From contig CAIPGJ010000869.1 of assembly GCA_903864555.1 (NCBI GenBank), forward strand, positions 1-10,073: a stretch of DNA of 10,073 nucleotides, read 5' to 3'. The position numbers and the translations under genes are program-made. This document shows, piece by piece, positions 1-7,506 of this stretch; the stretch's first letter is position 1; the number at the start of each line of letters is the position of its first letter. Under the pieces are notes generated by a model. That model saw only the letters and a program-made list of their open reading frames with translations, did not search any database and was not told the DNA's origin. This stretch comes from an uncultured Pseudomonadota bacterium (lineage in GTDB: Bacteria > Pseudomonadota > Gammaproteobacteria > Burkholderiales > SG8-39).

Positions 1-1310
1 ATCATCCTTGCCAGGCCGCCTTTTTGCATTGATTTCATCATGGTACGCATCTGATCGAACTGGTTCAGGAGGCGGTTGACCTCCTGAACCTGCACCCCGG
101 CACCGGCCGCGATACGGCGCTTGCGGGACGCCTTGATGATGTCCGGCTTGGCCCGCTCCTGGGCGGTCATGGAGCAGATGATGCCCTCCAGCCGGCGAAT
201 CTGCTCGTCGCCGACGTTGGAGGTGGCTGCCGCCTGGGCGAACTGGGCGGGCAGTTTGTCGATCAGGGCCGACATGCCGCCCATCTTTTTCATCTGCACG
301 ATCTGCTGGCGGAAATCCTCGAGATCAAAACCCTTGCCCTTTTTCAGCTTGTCGGCAAGCCTGCGGGCCTCATCGCCGTCTATGCTCTTCTGTGCCTCCT
401 CGACCAGCGACAGTACGTCGCCCATGCCGAGGATGCGTGAAGCCATACGCTCCGGATGGAAGGCTTCCAGGCCGGCCAGTTTCTCGCCGACGCCGACGAA
501 CTTGATCGGCTTGCCGGTGACATGCCGCACCGAAAGCGCAGCCCCGCCACGGGCATCGCCATCAAGCTTGGTCAAAACCACGCCGGTCAGCGGCAGTGCC
601 TCGCCAAAGGCCTTGGCCACATTGACCGCATCCTGTCCCTGCATGGAATCGACGACGAACAGCGTCTCGACCGGCTTGAGCAAGGCATGCAGTTCGGTGA
701 TCTCGCGCATCATCGCTTCGTCTATCGCCAGGCGCCCGGCGGTATCGACAATGAGCACGTCGTTGTAGTGGGTGCGGGCAAATTCCAGCGCCGCGCGGGC
801 GATGTCGGCAGGCTTCTGCGACGGGTCAGAAGGGAAGAAGGCCACGCCGGTCTGCTGCGCCAGCGTGCGCAACTGGTCTATGGCAGCCGGACGGTAGACG
901 TCGCAGGACACCAGCAGGGGTTTGCGCTTCTCGGCTGCCAGCAGCTTGGCCAGTTTGCCGGAGGTGGTGGTCTTGCCCGAGCCCTGCAAGCCCGCCATGA
1001 GAATCACGGCAGGCGGCACGACAGCCAGATTGAGGCCTTCGCTGGCGCCGCCCATCAGGGCCGTCAGCTCGCGATGGACCAGCCCCACCAGCGCCTGGCC
1101 AGGGGTCAGGCTACCGATGACTTCCTGGCCCAGCGACTTCTCCTTCACCACGGCGATGAAGTCACGCACCACGGGCAGGGCCACGTCGGCCTCCAGCAGC
1201 GCCATGCGCACCTCGCGCAGGGCTTCCTGGATATTGGACTCGGTCAGGCGGGCCTCGCCCCTCACCGTCTTGATGACGCGTGCGAGCCGCTGGGTCAGGT
1301 TATCGAGCAT
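1..1310 (-). CDS. ffh: Signal recognition particle GTPase Ffh (SRP54), C-terminal end cut by window edge
   Basis: Ffh binds 4.5S RNA and signal sequences of nascent membrane proteins and delivers ribosomes to FtsY at the inner membrane. Reading the minus strand from the ATG at 1310 gives 436 residues with no stop. The four-helix N domain covers about residues 1-85. In the G domain I see the P-loop GLQGSGKTT at 107-115, DTAGR at 189-193 and TKLDGDARGG from 247. The methionine-rich M domain follows from about residue 300, with M-K-K-M-G-G near its start and Q-K-G-G-L-A-R-M at the edge. E. coli Ffh is about 453 residues, so only a short tail is missing. AAGG about 8 bases upstream of the ATG is a modest ribosome binding site. 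It is divergent from ypjD, a common arrangement in Betaproteobacteria. Identification is very secure. Confidence 0.98.
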   Translation of the reverse strand, partial: MLDNLTQRLARVIKTVRGEARLTESNIQEALREVRMALLEADVALPVVRDFIAVVKEKSLGQEVIGSLTPGQALVGLVHRELTALMGGASEGLNLAVVPPAVILMAGLQGSGKTTTSGKLAKLLAAEKRKPLLVSCDVYRPAAIDQLRTLAQQTGVAFFPSDPSQKPADIARAALEFARTHYNDVLIVDTAGRLAIDEAMMREITELHALLKPVETLFVVDSMQGQDAVNVAKAFGEALPLTGVVLTKLDGDARGGAALSVRHVTGKPIKFVGVGEKLAGLEAFHPERMASRILGMGDVLSLVEEAQKSIDGDEARRLADKLKKGKGFDLEDFRQQIVQMKKMGGMSALIDKLPAQFAQAAATSNVGDEQIRRLEGIICSMTAQERAKPDIIKASRKRRIAAGAGVQVQEVNRLLNQFDQMRTMMKSMQKGGLARM

Positions 1311-1366
1311 GCAGTTCGCCTTGATTCAGGACAAGCGGCCATGGGTGCCGGCAATGTCATAACGTC

Positions 1367-1396
1367 TTGATTTTCAGGAAATTGCCCGAGGATATT
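1367..1396 (+). promoter_or_regulatory. Candidate sigma-70 promoter for the ypjD-led operon
   Basis: The ffh-ypjD divergent gap holds TTGATT (1367-1372), an 18-base spacer and GATATT (1391-1396). Each hexamer matches the consensus at 4 of 6 positions. Transcription would start about 30 bases upstream of the ypjD ATG. This is the best plus-strand candidate I saw, but such matches arise by chance. I did not find a comparably good promoter for ffh on the other strand. Confidence 0.25.
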
Positions 1397-1435
1397 CCGG
1401 GCCAGCCGCAGGTCGGGGATGTTAAACTGCCACGA

Positions 1436-2275
1436 ATGACACCCATTTTACTCCACGTGTTTGCAGCCGCACTCTATGGCGGCCTGGCGGTGCACCTGTG
1501 GAAAACACGCTGGAAAACCGTCGAAGCGCCGCCCCTGACATCGGGGGAACGCGGGGCCATCTTTGCACCGCTGCTGCTGCACAGCTTTCTGCTATGGGAC
1601 ACCATCATTGCCGCCGAGCCCTTGCGCTTCGGTTTCGGCCACGCCCTGTCCGCAACCCTATGGGTGACGGTGGCGGTGTACCTGGTGGAGAGCCACTTCA
1701 TGCGCATCGAGGGCATCTTCCCGGTGGTGCTGGCCATTGCGGCCCTGTGCGCGCCACTGCCGGGGCTGTTTCCCGGCCTGCTGATGCCGGAATACACCCA
1801 GGCGCTGGAGTTCCGCATGCACATGGTCATGGCCCTGCTCGCCTACGGCCTGTTCATGATTGCCGCACTGCACGCCTTGCTGATGACCCTCGTGGAGCGG
1901 CGCCTGCATGGCGGGGCCGCTGCCGAGCGCAGCCTGATGTCCGGCCCCCTCGCCAGCCTGCCTCCACTGCTCACCCTGGAAGCGCTGCTGTTTCGCATCA
2001 TCGGTCTGGGGTTCATGCTGCTTACGCTGACCTTGCTGACCGGCGCGGTGTTCTCGGAGACGCTGTTCGGCCAGGCGATGCGCTTCAATCACAAGACCGT
2101 GTTCGCCATCACATCGTGGCTGATCTTTGCCTTCCTGCTGGCTGGCCGGCATCTGTATGGCTGGCGCGGGCGCGTCGCCCTGCGCTGGACGCTGGCCGGT
2201 TTCATCAGCCTGCTGCTGGCCTACATCGGCAGCCGCTTCGTGCTGGAGGTCATCCTCCAGCGCCAGGTCGGCTGA
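1436..2275 (+). CDS. ypjD: YpjD-like cytochrome c assembly family inner-membrane protein (CcsA/HemX-like)
   Basis: A 279-residue integral membrane protein with about eight hydrophobic segments (near residues 3-22, 41-60, 67-85, 95-116, 128-152, 184-208, 222-238 and 252-272). The C-terminal signature, an FNHK segment (His219) followed by TSW, then GRH-x-YGWRGR at about 237-246, is typical of the CcsA/YpjD cytochrome c assembly family. Candidate heme-facing histidines are His49, His129 and His219. The tryptophan-rich WWD motif of true heme handlers (CcmC/CcmF/CcsA) is absent, so a role in cytochrome c maturation is not proven. The frame extends up to a TTG at 1367, but the ATG at 1436 gives the normal family length and starts directly with the first membrane segment. 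No clear Shine-Dalgarno precedes it. It is usually found beside ffh, as here, and is followed after 18 bases by the CorC-like gene. Confidence 0.9.
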   Translation: MTPILLHVFAAALYGGLAVHLWKTRWKTVEAPPLTSGERGAIFAPLLLHSFLLWDTIIAAEPLRFGFGHALSATLWVTVAVYLVESHFMRIEGIFPVVLAIAALCAPLPGLFPGLLMPEYTQALEFRMHMVMALLAYGLFMIAALHALLMTLVERRLHGGAAAERSLMSGPLASLPPLLTLEALLFRIIGLGFMLLTLTLLTGAVFSETLFGQAMRFNHKTVFAITSWLIFAFLLAGRHLYGWRGRVALRWTLAGFISLLLAYIGSRFVLEVILQRQVG

Positions 2276-2293
2276 AGCCAGGACGCTGCATTC

Positions 2294-3586
2294 ATGCCGG
2301 ATGACATCCCGCTGAGCTGGCAGTTGTGGACCCTCGGCCTGCTGCTGGTGCTGTCGGCCTTCTTCTCGATTGCCGAGACCAGCATGATGGCCATCAACCG
2401 CTATCGCCTCAAAGCCATGGTGAAGATGGGCAGCCGCGGCGCTGCGATGACCACGCAACTGCTGGGCAAGACCGACAAGCTGCTGGGCGTCATCCTGCTG
2501 GGCAACAACCTCATCAATGCCGCGGCGGCGACACTGGTCGGGGTCATCACCATCAACCTCTTCGGCGAGGATCGCATTGCCCTCGGCCTGGGCACGCTGG
2601 CCGTGACCTTCCTCATCCTGGTGTTCTCCGAAATCACGCCCAAGGTGATCGGGGCGGCGTACGCCGAACGGATCGCGATCCCCGCCAGTTATGTGCTGGC
2701 CCCGCTGCTGCGGGTGCTCTACCCGGTGGTCTGGTTCGTCAACCTGTTCGTCTCCAGCCTGCTGTTCCTCATGCGCATCAATCCGCCGGCCGACGGCCAG
2801 TCCCAGCGACTGACCATGGAGGAATTGCGGTCGCTGGTGGTCGACTCGGGGCACTTCATGCCGAAGAAGCACCAGAGCATCCTGGTGAATCTGTTCGACC
2901 TGGAGTCCATCACGGTGGAGGATGTGATGATTCCCCGCGCGCAGATCGAGGGCGTCGACCTGGAATCACCGCTGGAGACCATTCTCAACCAGCTGTCCAC
3001 CAGTTACCACACCCGGCTGCTGGTCTACCGGGGCGAGATCAGCAACGTGGCCGGCATCCTGCATCTGCGGCGGACGCTCAAGCCGCTGCAGTCGGGCGAC
3101 ATGGACAAGGCGGCGCTGGAGGACATCATCGCCGAGCCCTACTACGTGCCCGCCGGCACCGCAGCACTGACCCAGCTGCAGTACTTCCAGGAAAACCGCG
3201 AGCGCATCGCGCTGGTGGTCGATGAATACGGCGAAGTCCAGGGACTGGTGACGCTGGAGGACATCATCGAGGAAATCATCGGCGAGTTCACCACCACAGC
3301 ACCGGTGAATGCCTCGCGCATCCATTGGGACCGGCCGGCTGACGGCACCACCCCCGCCAGCGCACTGGTGGAAGGCTCGGCCAGCCTGCGTGCACTCAAT
3401 CGCAAGCTCGGGCTGAGCCTGCCGCTGGACGGTCCGAAAACGCTGAACGGGCTGATTCTGGAATACCTGCAGGACATTCCGGAATCCGGTGTCTCGCTGA
3501 AGATCGCCGGTGTCCCCATGGAAATCGTGCAGACCCAGGACCGCACCATCAAGATGGTGCGCATCTTCAGGCCGGCACCGGCATGA
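2294..3586 (+). CDS. HlyC/CorC (CNNM) family transporter with DUF21, CBS pair and CorC_HlyC domains
   Basis: A 430-residue membrane protein. The N-terminal DUF21/CNNM domain (about 8-185) has hydrophobic segments near 11-27, 63-90, 97-117 and 128-160. The family signature S-A-F-F-S-I-A-E-T lies at 21-29, G-N-N-L-I-N at 70-75 and the conserved FSEITPK at 111-117. A CBS-domain pair follows (about 207-335), including DVMIPR at 210-215 and VVDEYGEVQGLVTLEDIIEEI across 308-328. The C-terminal CorC_HlyC ligand domain covers about 345-425. Family members are linked to Mg2+/Co2+ export or homeostasis and to membrane-stress or polyamine resistance, and the exact substrate cannot be read here. AGGA about 11 bases upstream supports the ATG. 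It is probably cotranscribed with ypjD and sits where betaproteobacteria often carry this gene ahead of the pil cluster. Confidence 0.93.
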   Translation: MPDDIPLSWQLWTLGLLLVLSAFFSIAETSMMAINRYRLKAMVKMGSRGAAMTTQLLGKTDKLLGVILLGNNLINAAAATLVGVITINLFGEDRIALGLGTLAVTFLILVFSEITPKVIGAAYAERIAIPASYVLAPLLRVLYPVVWFVNLFVSSLLFLMRINPPADGQSQRLTMEELRSLVVDSGHFMPKKHQSILVNLFDLESITVEDVMIPRAQIEGVDLESPLETILNQLSTSYHTRLLVYRGEISNVAGILHLRRTLKPLQSGDMDKAALEDIIAEPYYVPAGTAALTQLQYFQENRERIALVVDEYGEVQGLVTLEDIIEEIIGEFTTTAPVNASRIHWDRPADGTTPASALVEGSASLRALNRKLGLSLPLDGPKTLNGLILEYLQDIPESGVSLKIAGVPMEIVQTQDRTIKMVRIFRPAPA

Positions 3587-3777
3587 CCATCCTGAATAGG
3601 TGACGGAGCAAGCGACCCGGCAGCATGGCTGGACTCACCCGCCGCCCCACCGAAATCGGTAATTTTCCACATAACTCAAGCCGTTACCCATGAGTCTGAA
3701 TGCTTTACAAAAGACTCGGGGCCATGCATGATCCGCAGGTCAATAGGCCCATGTCCGGGCAATCCGTAGGGGGATAC
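3587..3777. other. Intergenic region between the CorC-like gene and pilC
   Basis: This 191-base gap holds no supported gene and is far too short for a PilB ATPase. One small hairpin, a 4-bp stem at 3649-3652/3657-3660 followed by AATTTT, is a very weak terminator candidate. Upstream in-frame starts for pilC lie at 3700 and 3724 but have no recognisable ribosome binding site. I could not pick out a convincing promoter. Confidence 0.5.
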
Positions 3778-4992
3778 ATGGCAACCGCGGCTACTGCCAA
3801 GCCAAAAGAAATTAACTTTGCCTGGGAAGGCAAGGACAGGTCCGGGAAGGCGGTCAAGGGCGAGATGCGCGCGGGCGGCGATGCCGTCGTTGCCACCACC
3901 CTGCGCCGCCAGGGCATCACCGTCAAGAAAATCAAGAAAAAGCGCACCGGTGGCGGCACGGTCAGGGAAAAGGACGTCTCGCTCTTCACCCGCCAGATGG
4001 CCACCATGATGAAGGCCGGCGTACCACTGCTTCAGTCTTTCGATATCGTCGGCAAGGGCCACTCCAATCCAGCCGTTGCGCGGCTGCTGATGGAATTGAA
4101 AACGGAGGTCGAGACTGGTTCCTCCCTGGCCTCGGCTTTCCGCAAGTACCCCCTGCTTTTCGACCAGCTGTTCTGCAACCTGGTGCAGGCCGGCGAGCAG
4201 GCCGGCATTCTCGAATCCTTGCTGGATCGCCTGGCGACCTACAAGGAAAAGACGCTCGCCATCAAATCCAAGATCAAGGCGGCGCTGTTTTACCCGATCG
4301 CCATCATCGTGGTGGCCTTCGTCATCACGGCGGTGATCATGATTTTCGTGATTCCGGCCTTCAAGCAGGTGTTCACCAGCTTTGGTGCCGATCTGCCTGC
4401 CCCAACGCTGTTCGTGATGGCGGTATCGGACATTTTCGTGCAGTACTGGTACATCATCTTAAGCGCGATCGGTGGCGGCGTGTACTCCTTCCTGGAAGCG
4501 TGGAAGCGCTCGCAGGCAGTCCAGATATTCATGGACCGCCTGATGCTGAAGGCGCCGGTATTCGGGCATCTGGTGCGCATATCGACCATCGCGCGCTGGA
4601 CTCGCACGCTCGCCACCATGTTCGCCGCCGGCGTACCGCTGGTGGAAGCACTGGATTCGGTGGGTGGCGCCTCCGGCAACTGGGTTTACCAGTCGGCCAC
4701 GAAAGTCATCCAGAACGAGGTCAGCACCGGCACCAGCCTGACGGTCGCCATGCAGAATTCCAATCTCTTCCCCAACATGGTGATCCAGATGGTCTCCATC
4801 GGCGAGGAGTCCGGCGCCCTGGATAGCATGCTGTCGAAGGTCGCCGACTTTTTCGAGCAGGAAGTCGATGATGCAGTCGAGGCCCTGTCATCCCTGATGG
4901 AGCCGATGATCATGGTGGTTCTGGGCGGATTGATAGGCGGCATGGTGATTGCGATGTACCTGCCCATCTTCAAACTCGGGCAGGCGGTTTAA
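3778..4992 (+). CDS. pilC: Type IV pilus inner-membrane platform protein PilC (type II secretion F family)
   Basis: PilC is the inner-membrane platform of the type IV pilus machine. It couples the cytoplasmic PilB/PilT ATPases to pilin insertion and removal. The start at 3778 gives 404 residues, the normal length. It is preceded by a GGGGG purine run (3769-3773) and begins with an alanine/lysine-rich tail leading into F-A-W-E-G-K-D-R-S-G-K, as in PilC homologues. Two T2SSF repeats are visible, about 70-195 (F-T-R-Q-M-A-T-M-M-K-A-G-V-P-L at 70-84) and 272-396 (ARWTRTLATMFAAGVPLVEAL at 272-292). Each carries a G-E-x-x-G-x-L motif (about 139-145 and 342-348). Hydrophobic segments lie near 168-194, 221-237 and 375-396. 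In-frame ATGs at 3700 and 3724 are less likely starts. It is followed after 165 bases by pilD. No pilB is adjacent, so the partner ATPases must be encoded elsewhere. Confidence 0.96.
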   Translation: MATAATAKPKEINFAWEGKDRSGKAVKGEMRAGGDAVVATTLRRQGITVKKIKKKRTGGGTVREKDVSLFTRQMATMMKAGVPLLQSFDIVGKGHSNPAVARLLMELKTEVETGSSLASAFRKYPLLFDQLFCNLVQAGEQAGILESLLDRLATYKEKTLAIKSKIKAALFYPIAIIVVAFVITAVIMIFVIPAFKQVFTSFGADLPAPTLFVMAVSDIFVQYWYIILSAIGGGVYSFLEAWKRSQAVQIFMDRLMLKAPVFGHLVRISTIARWTRTLATMFAAGVPLVEALDSVGGASGNWVYQSATKVIQNEVSTGTSLTVAMQNSNLFPNMVIQMVSIGEESGALDSMLSKVADFFEQEVDDAVEALSSLMEPMIMVVLGGLIGGMVIAMYLPIFKLGQAV

Positions 4993-5029
4993 GCGGCCCG
5001 GGCACGACAGCAGGAAAATCGTTTCGACA

Positions 5030-5055
5030 AGGGCCGTGCAAGCGTGCACGGCCCT
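5030..5055 (+). other. Perfect 11-bp inverted repeat (RNA hairpin) between pilC and pilD
   Basis: The arms at 5030-5040 (AGGGCCGTGCA) and 5045-5055 (TGCACGGCCCT) are exact reverse complements around the four-base loop AGCG. The hairpin begins about 38 bases after the pilC stop and ends about 100 bases before the chosen pilD start. No T run follows in either direction, so it is not a standard intrinsic terminator. It could be an mRNA-stabilising or processing element that sets PilC and PilD to different levels, or an attenuator. The structure is seen directly and the role is inference. Confidence 0.6.
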
Positions 5056-5157
5056 GCCCACAAGAAGGCCAGGCGTGCCGCAGTCGATCATGCGCACCCT
5101 GAAAACACATATCCGGAGCCTGGCGACAGACTCCCGGAACGGACAAGAACAAGGCCG

Positions 5158-6021
5158 ATGTACCAGACGCTCTCCCAGATGACCTCGCCGGCGATTTTCC
5201 CCTGGATCGCGCTGGTGATCGGCCTGTGTATCGGCTCATTCATCAATGTCGTCATCCACCGCCTGCCGCGCATGATGGAGCGCGAGTGGAAAGAGCAATG
5301 CGCCGAAATGCAGGGCCTGCCGCCCCCTGGAGGCGAAGTGCTCAGTCTTGCACGCCCGCGCTCGCGCTGCCCGGCCTGCGGCCATGCCATCAAGGCCATT
5401 GAAAATGTGCCCGTGCTTTCCTGGCTGTTCCTGAGAGGCCGCTGCTCGGCCTGCCGGGCCCCCATCAGCCTGCGCTATCCGGTGGTGGAACTGACGGCCG
5501 GATTGGCGGCGGCCTATTGTGCCTGGCGCTTCGGCCCCGGCCTGGCGGGCTTTGGCGCCATGGCCTTTGTCTGGACCATCCTGGCTGCCAGCCTGATCGA
5601 TGCTGACACCCAGCTACTGCCAGATGCCATGACCTTGCCCCTGCTGTGGCTGGGCCTGCTGCTCAACATGGCCGGGACCTTCACCGACCTGCAGTCGGCG
5701 GTCATCGGTGCCGTAGCCGGCTACCTGTCGCTGTGGAGCGTGTACTGGGCCTTCAAGCTGGTCACCGGCAAGGAAGGCATGGGGCATGGCGACTTCAAGT
5801 TGCTGGCCGCCATAGGCGCATGGCTGGGCTGGGCCATCCTGCCGGTAGTGATCCTGCTTTCCTCCCTGGTGGGCTCCGTGGTCGGCATTGCGCTCATCAT
5901 TTTCGCCCGCCATGGCCGGGAAGTACCCATCCCCTTTGGTCCCTACCTCGGTGCGGCAGGTATCATCGCCCTTTTCTGGGGAAGGCAACTGTCGGAAATG
6001 CTCTGGTCGAGGTTTACATAA
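5158..6021 (+). CDS. pilD: Prepilin leader peptidase / N-methyltransferase PilD (A24 aspartic protease)
   Basis: PilD cleaves the leader of type IV prepilins and type II secretion pseudopilins and N-methylates the new N terminus at the inner membrane. The 287-residue product shows an N-terminal hydrophobic helix (about 12-32) with G-S-F-I-N-V-V-I-H-R-L-P at 26-37. The cytoplasmic methyltransferase loop carries two CxxC pairs (Cys71/Cys74 and Cys96/Cys99). The catalytic aspartate region S-L-I-D-A-D-T-Q-L-L-P-D follows at 145-156, and the second catalytic motif GHGDFK at 209-214 contains Asp212. Six or so further membrane segments complete the A24 fold. I chose the ATG at 5158 for family length. 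Its ribosome binding site is weak (AAGG only 3 bases upstream). The stop overlaps the coaE start by one base (TAATG), so the two are probably translationally coupled. Confidence 0.96.
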   Translation: MYQTLSQMTSPAIFPWIALVIGLCIGSFINVVIHRLPRMMEREWKEQCAEMQGLPPPGGEVLSLARPRSRCPACGHAIKAIENVPVLSWLFLRGRCSACRAPISLRYPVVELTAGLAAAYCAWRFGPGLAGFGAMAFVWTILAASLIDADTQLLPDAMTLPLLWLGLLLNMAGTFTDLQSAVIGAVAGYLSLWSVYWAFKLVTGKEGMGHGDFKLLAAIGAWLGWAILPVVILLSSLVGSVVGIALIIFARHGREVPIPFGPYLGAAGIIALFWGRQLSEMLWSRFT

Positions 6022-7499
6022 TGACGTACACCGTGGGGCTTACCGGAGGCATAGGCTCGGGCAAGAGCGCCGTGGCGGAACAATTCGCGCGCCTCGGGGT
6101 TGTCGTGGTCGATGCCGACGCAGTTGCCCTTGAGCTCACCATCCCGGGCGGGGCCGGCATGCCTGCCATTGCCCGCGAATTCGGACCCGAGTTCGTCACC
6201 CCCGAGGGAGCCCTTGACCGGGTGCGCATGCGCAAGCTGGCATTCAGCGAGCCGGATGCCAAGCGGCGGCTCGAAGCCATCCTCCACCCCATGATCCGGG
6301 ACGAAACCGACCGGCGCATCAATGCGGCCACCGGCCCCTACGCCATCCTGATGGTGCCCTTGCTGTTCGAGAAGCCGGCACTCAGCGGTCCCTATCAGCG
6401 GGCGCTGGTGGTCGACTGTCCCGAGGAAGTGCAGATCGAGCGCGTCATGAAGCGCAGCGGCCTGACACCCGATGAGGTGCGCAGCATCATGGCGGCCCAG
6501 GCCAGCCGTGCCGAGCGGATGCAGCGGGCCACCGAGGTCATCGAAAATACCGGGACGCTGGAAGCCCTGCAGCAACGGGTGGCGGACCTGCACCAGCGCT
6601 ACCTCGATGCGGCGCGCGCATGGAAGGACACGCATCAGAAGGCGCCGGCACCGGAGAATGTCGTCAAGCCTATCGCAAGGGGGCTAGCCAGCCCCCAGCC
6701 TGATGGGCGAGAATCCGCCAAGCCCACGGGAACAGGCCAAGCCTTGATCGTCTATGAGTATCCGCTGACCGAAAAGATCCGGACGCTGCTGCGCCTGGAA
6801 GATCTGTTCGAGCGGGCGGGTTACTTCCTCGAGCGCAGCGATCCGCAGGAGCACCACATGGTGCTGCTGACGCTGTTCGAGATCGTCGAAGTCGCGGGGC
6901 GTGCCGACCTGAAATCCGACCTGCTGCAGGAACTGGAGCGACAGAAGCAGGTGCTGGTGTCCTTTCGCAGCAATCCCGCTGTCGCCCAGGATGCGCTGTC
7001 AGCCGTGATATCGGAACTGGAACAGGCGCTGGGTGCCCTGTTCAACATGACCGGCAAGATCGGTCAGTACCTGCGGGAAAACGAGTGGCTGATGAGCATC
7101 AAGCAGCGCACTGGCATCCCCGGCGGCGGCTGCGAATTCGACCTGCCCTCCTACCACTACTGGCTGCACAAGGATGCCGCATCCCGTGCGGCCGACCTGC
7201 TGTCGTGGATAGAGCCGCTCTTTCCCCTGCGTGACGGCACGTCCATCGTGCTCAAGCTGCTGCGCGAGGGCGGCAAGCCCAGCCGCCAGATTGCCCAGCA
7301 GGGCACTTTCTCCCAGATGCTGGGCGGCCGTGTCTCGCAGATGGTGCGCATCCGCCTGCCGCGCGAGGCCCAGTTCATCCCCGAAACCAGCGCCAACAAA
7401 TATGCGCTGAATGTCCGCTTCACGGTGTTCGGTCAGGAGTCGCGCCCGCGGCTGGCCGACAGCGATGTGGAGTTCGAGCTGACCTTCTGCAGCATGTAG
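6021..7499 (+). CDS. coaE-zapD: Dephospho-CoA kinase CoaE fused in frame to cell division protein ZapD
   Basis: One uninterrupted 492-codon frame covers two normally separate proteins. Residues 1-200 are CoaE, which phosphorylates dephospho-CoA in the last step of CoA synthesis. I see the P-loop GGIGSGKS at 9-16, D-A-D at 31-33, the H-P-M-I segment at 89-92, V-P-L-L-F-E at 112-117 and the lid region M-K-R-S-G-L-T at 143-149. Residues 242-492 are a full-length ZapD, which bundles FtsZ filaments at the Z-ring. Visible there are the start region I-V-Y-E-Y-P-L-T-E-K-I-R-T-L-L-R-L-E-D-L and, further on, I-G-Q-Y-L-R-E, P-G-G-G-C-E-F-D-L-P and H-Y-W-L-H. The 41-residue linker (201-241) has no stop. 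Either this is a true fusion, or ZapD also starts internally at the TTG at 6744. An indel or base error in the linker could also have hidden the coaE stop. The ATG overlaps the pilD stop. Both domain calls are secure and the gene structure is less so. Confidence 0.9.
   Translation: MTYTVGLTGGIGSGKSAVAEQFARLGVVVVDADAVALELTIPGGAGMPAIAREFGPEFVTPEGALDRVRMRKLAFSEPDAKRRLEAILHPMIRDETDRRINAATGPYAILMVPLLFEKPALSGPYQRALVVDCPEEVQIERVMKRSGLTPDEVRSIMAAQASRAERMQRATEVIENTGTLEALQQRVADLHQRYLDAARAWKDTHQKAPAPENVVKPIARGLASPQPDGRESAKPTGTGQALIVYEYPLTEKIRTLLRLEDLFERAGYFLERSDPQEHHMVLLTLFEIVEVAGRADLKSDLLQELERQKQVLVSFRSNPAVAQDALSAVISELEQALGALFNMTGKIGQYLRENEWLMSIKQRTGIPGGGCEFDLPSYHYWLHKDAASRAADLLSWIEPLFPLRDGTSIVLKLLREGGKPSRQIAQQGTFSQMLGGRVSQMVRIRLPREAQFIPETSANKYALNVRFTVFGQESRPRLADSDVEFELTFCSM
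6679..6696 (+). other. Perfect 7-bp GC hairpin inside the CoaE-ZapD linker
   Basis: The arms GGGGGCT (6679-6685) and AGCCCCC (6690-6696) pair exactly around the loop AGCC. It lies in the stretch joining CoaE to ZapD. No T run follows, so it does not look like a working terminator. It resembles leftover intergenic structure more than protein-coding sequence and may affect translation across the junction. Confidence 0.5.
6744..7499 (+). other. zapD: ZapD part of the fused frame, with a possible internal TTG start
   Basis: The sequence from the TTG codon at 6744 encodes 251 residues, matching the normal ZapD length (E. coli ZapD is 247). ZapD homologues usually begin with methionine just before this I-V-Y-E-Y-P-L-like segment, which is exactly where the TTG sits. 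A weak CAGG lies about 7 bases upstream. This could be the real zapD start, giving a separate protein as well as, or instead of, the fusion. It is listed as an alternative reading of the same frame and is not a second copy. Confidence 0.55.
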
Positions 7500-7506
7500 C
7501 ACTGCC

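Noticed and set aside
456..1370. A 304-codon plus-strand open frame opposite ffh
   Set aside because: It mirrors the highly conserved Ffh gene, has the His/Gln/Arg/Gly-rich make-up of an antisense frame in GC-rich DNA and shows no family motif.
1658..2872. A 404-codon minus-strand open frame opposite ypjD and the CorC-like gene
   Set aside because: It is extremely rich in His, Gln, Glu and Gly, spans two well-identified membrane-protein genes and has no recognisable domain. It is a codon-bias shadow.
2326..3225. A 299-codon plus-strand open frame inside the CorC-like gene
   Set aside because: It is an out-of-frame reading of the CNNM/CBS gene with Arg/Gly/Ala/His-rich low-complexity content.
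3700..3777. A longer pilC reading from the upstream ATGs at 3700 or 3724
   Set aside because: The added residues do not resemble PilC N termini, the upstream ATGs lack a ribosome binding site, and 3778 gives the usual length with a purine run before it.
5044..5157. A longer PilD reading from the GTG at 5044, or a small separate leader gene from the ATG at 5089
   Set aside because: The extension starts inside the 11-bp hairpin and encodes a charged tail before the normal hydrophobic start. The small frame shows no motif or clear ribosome binding site.
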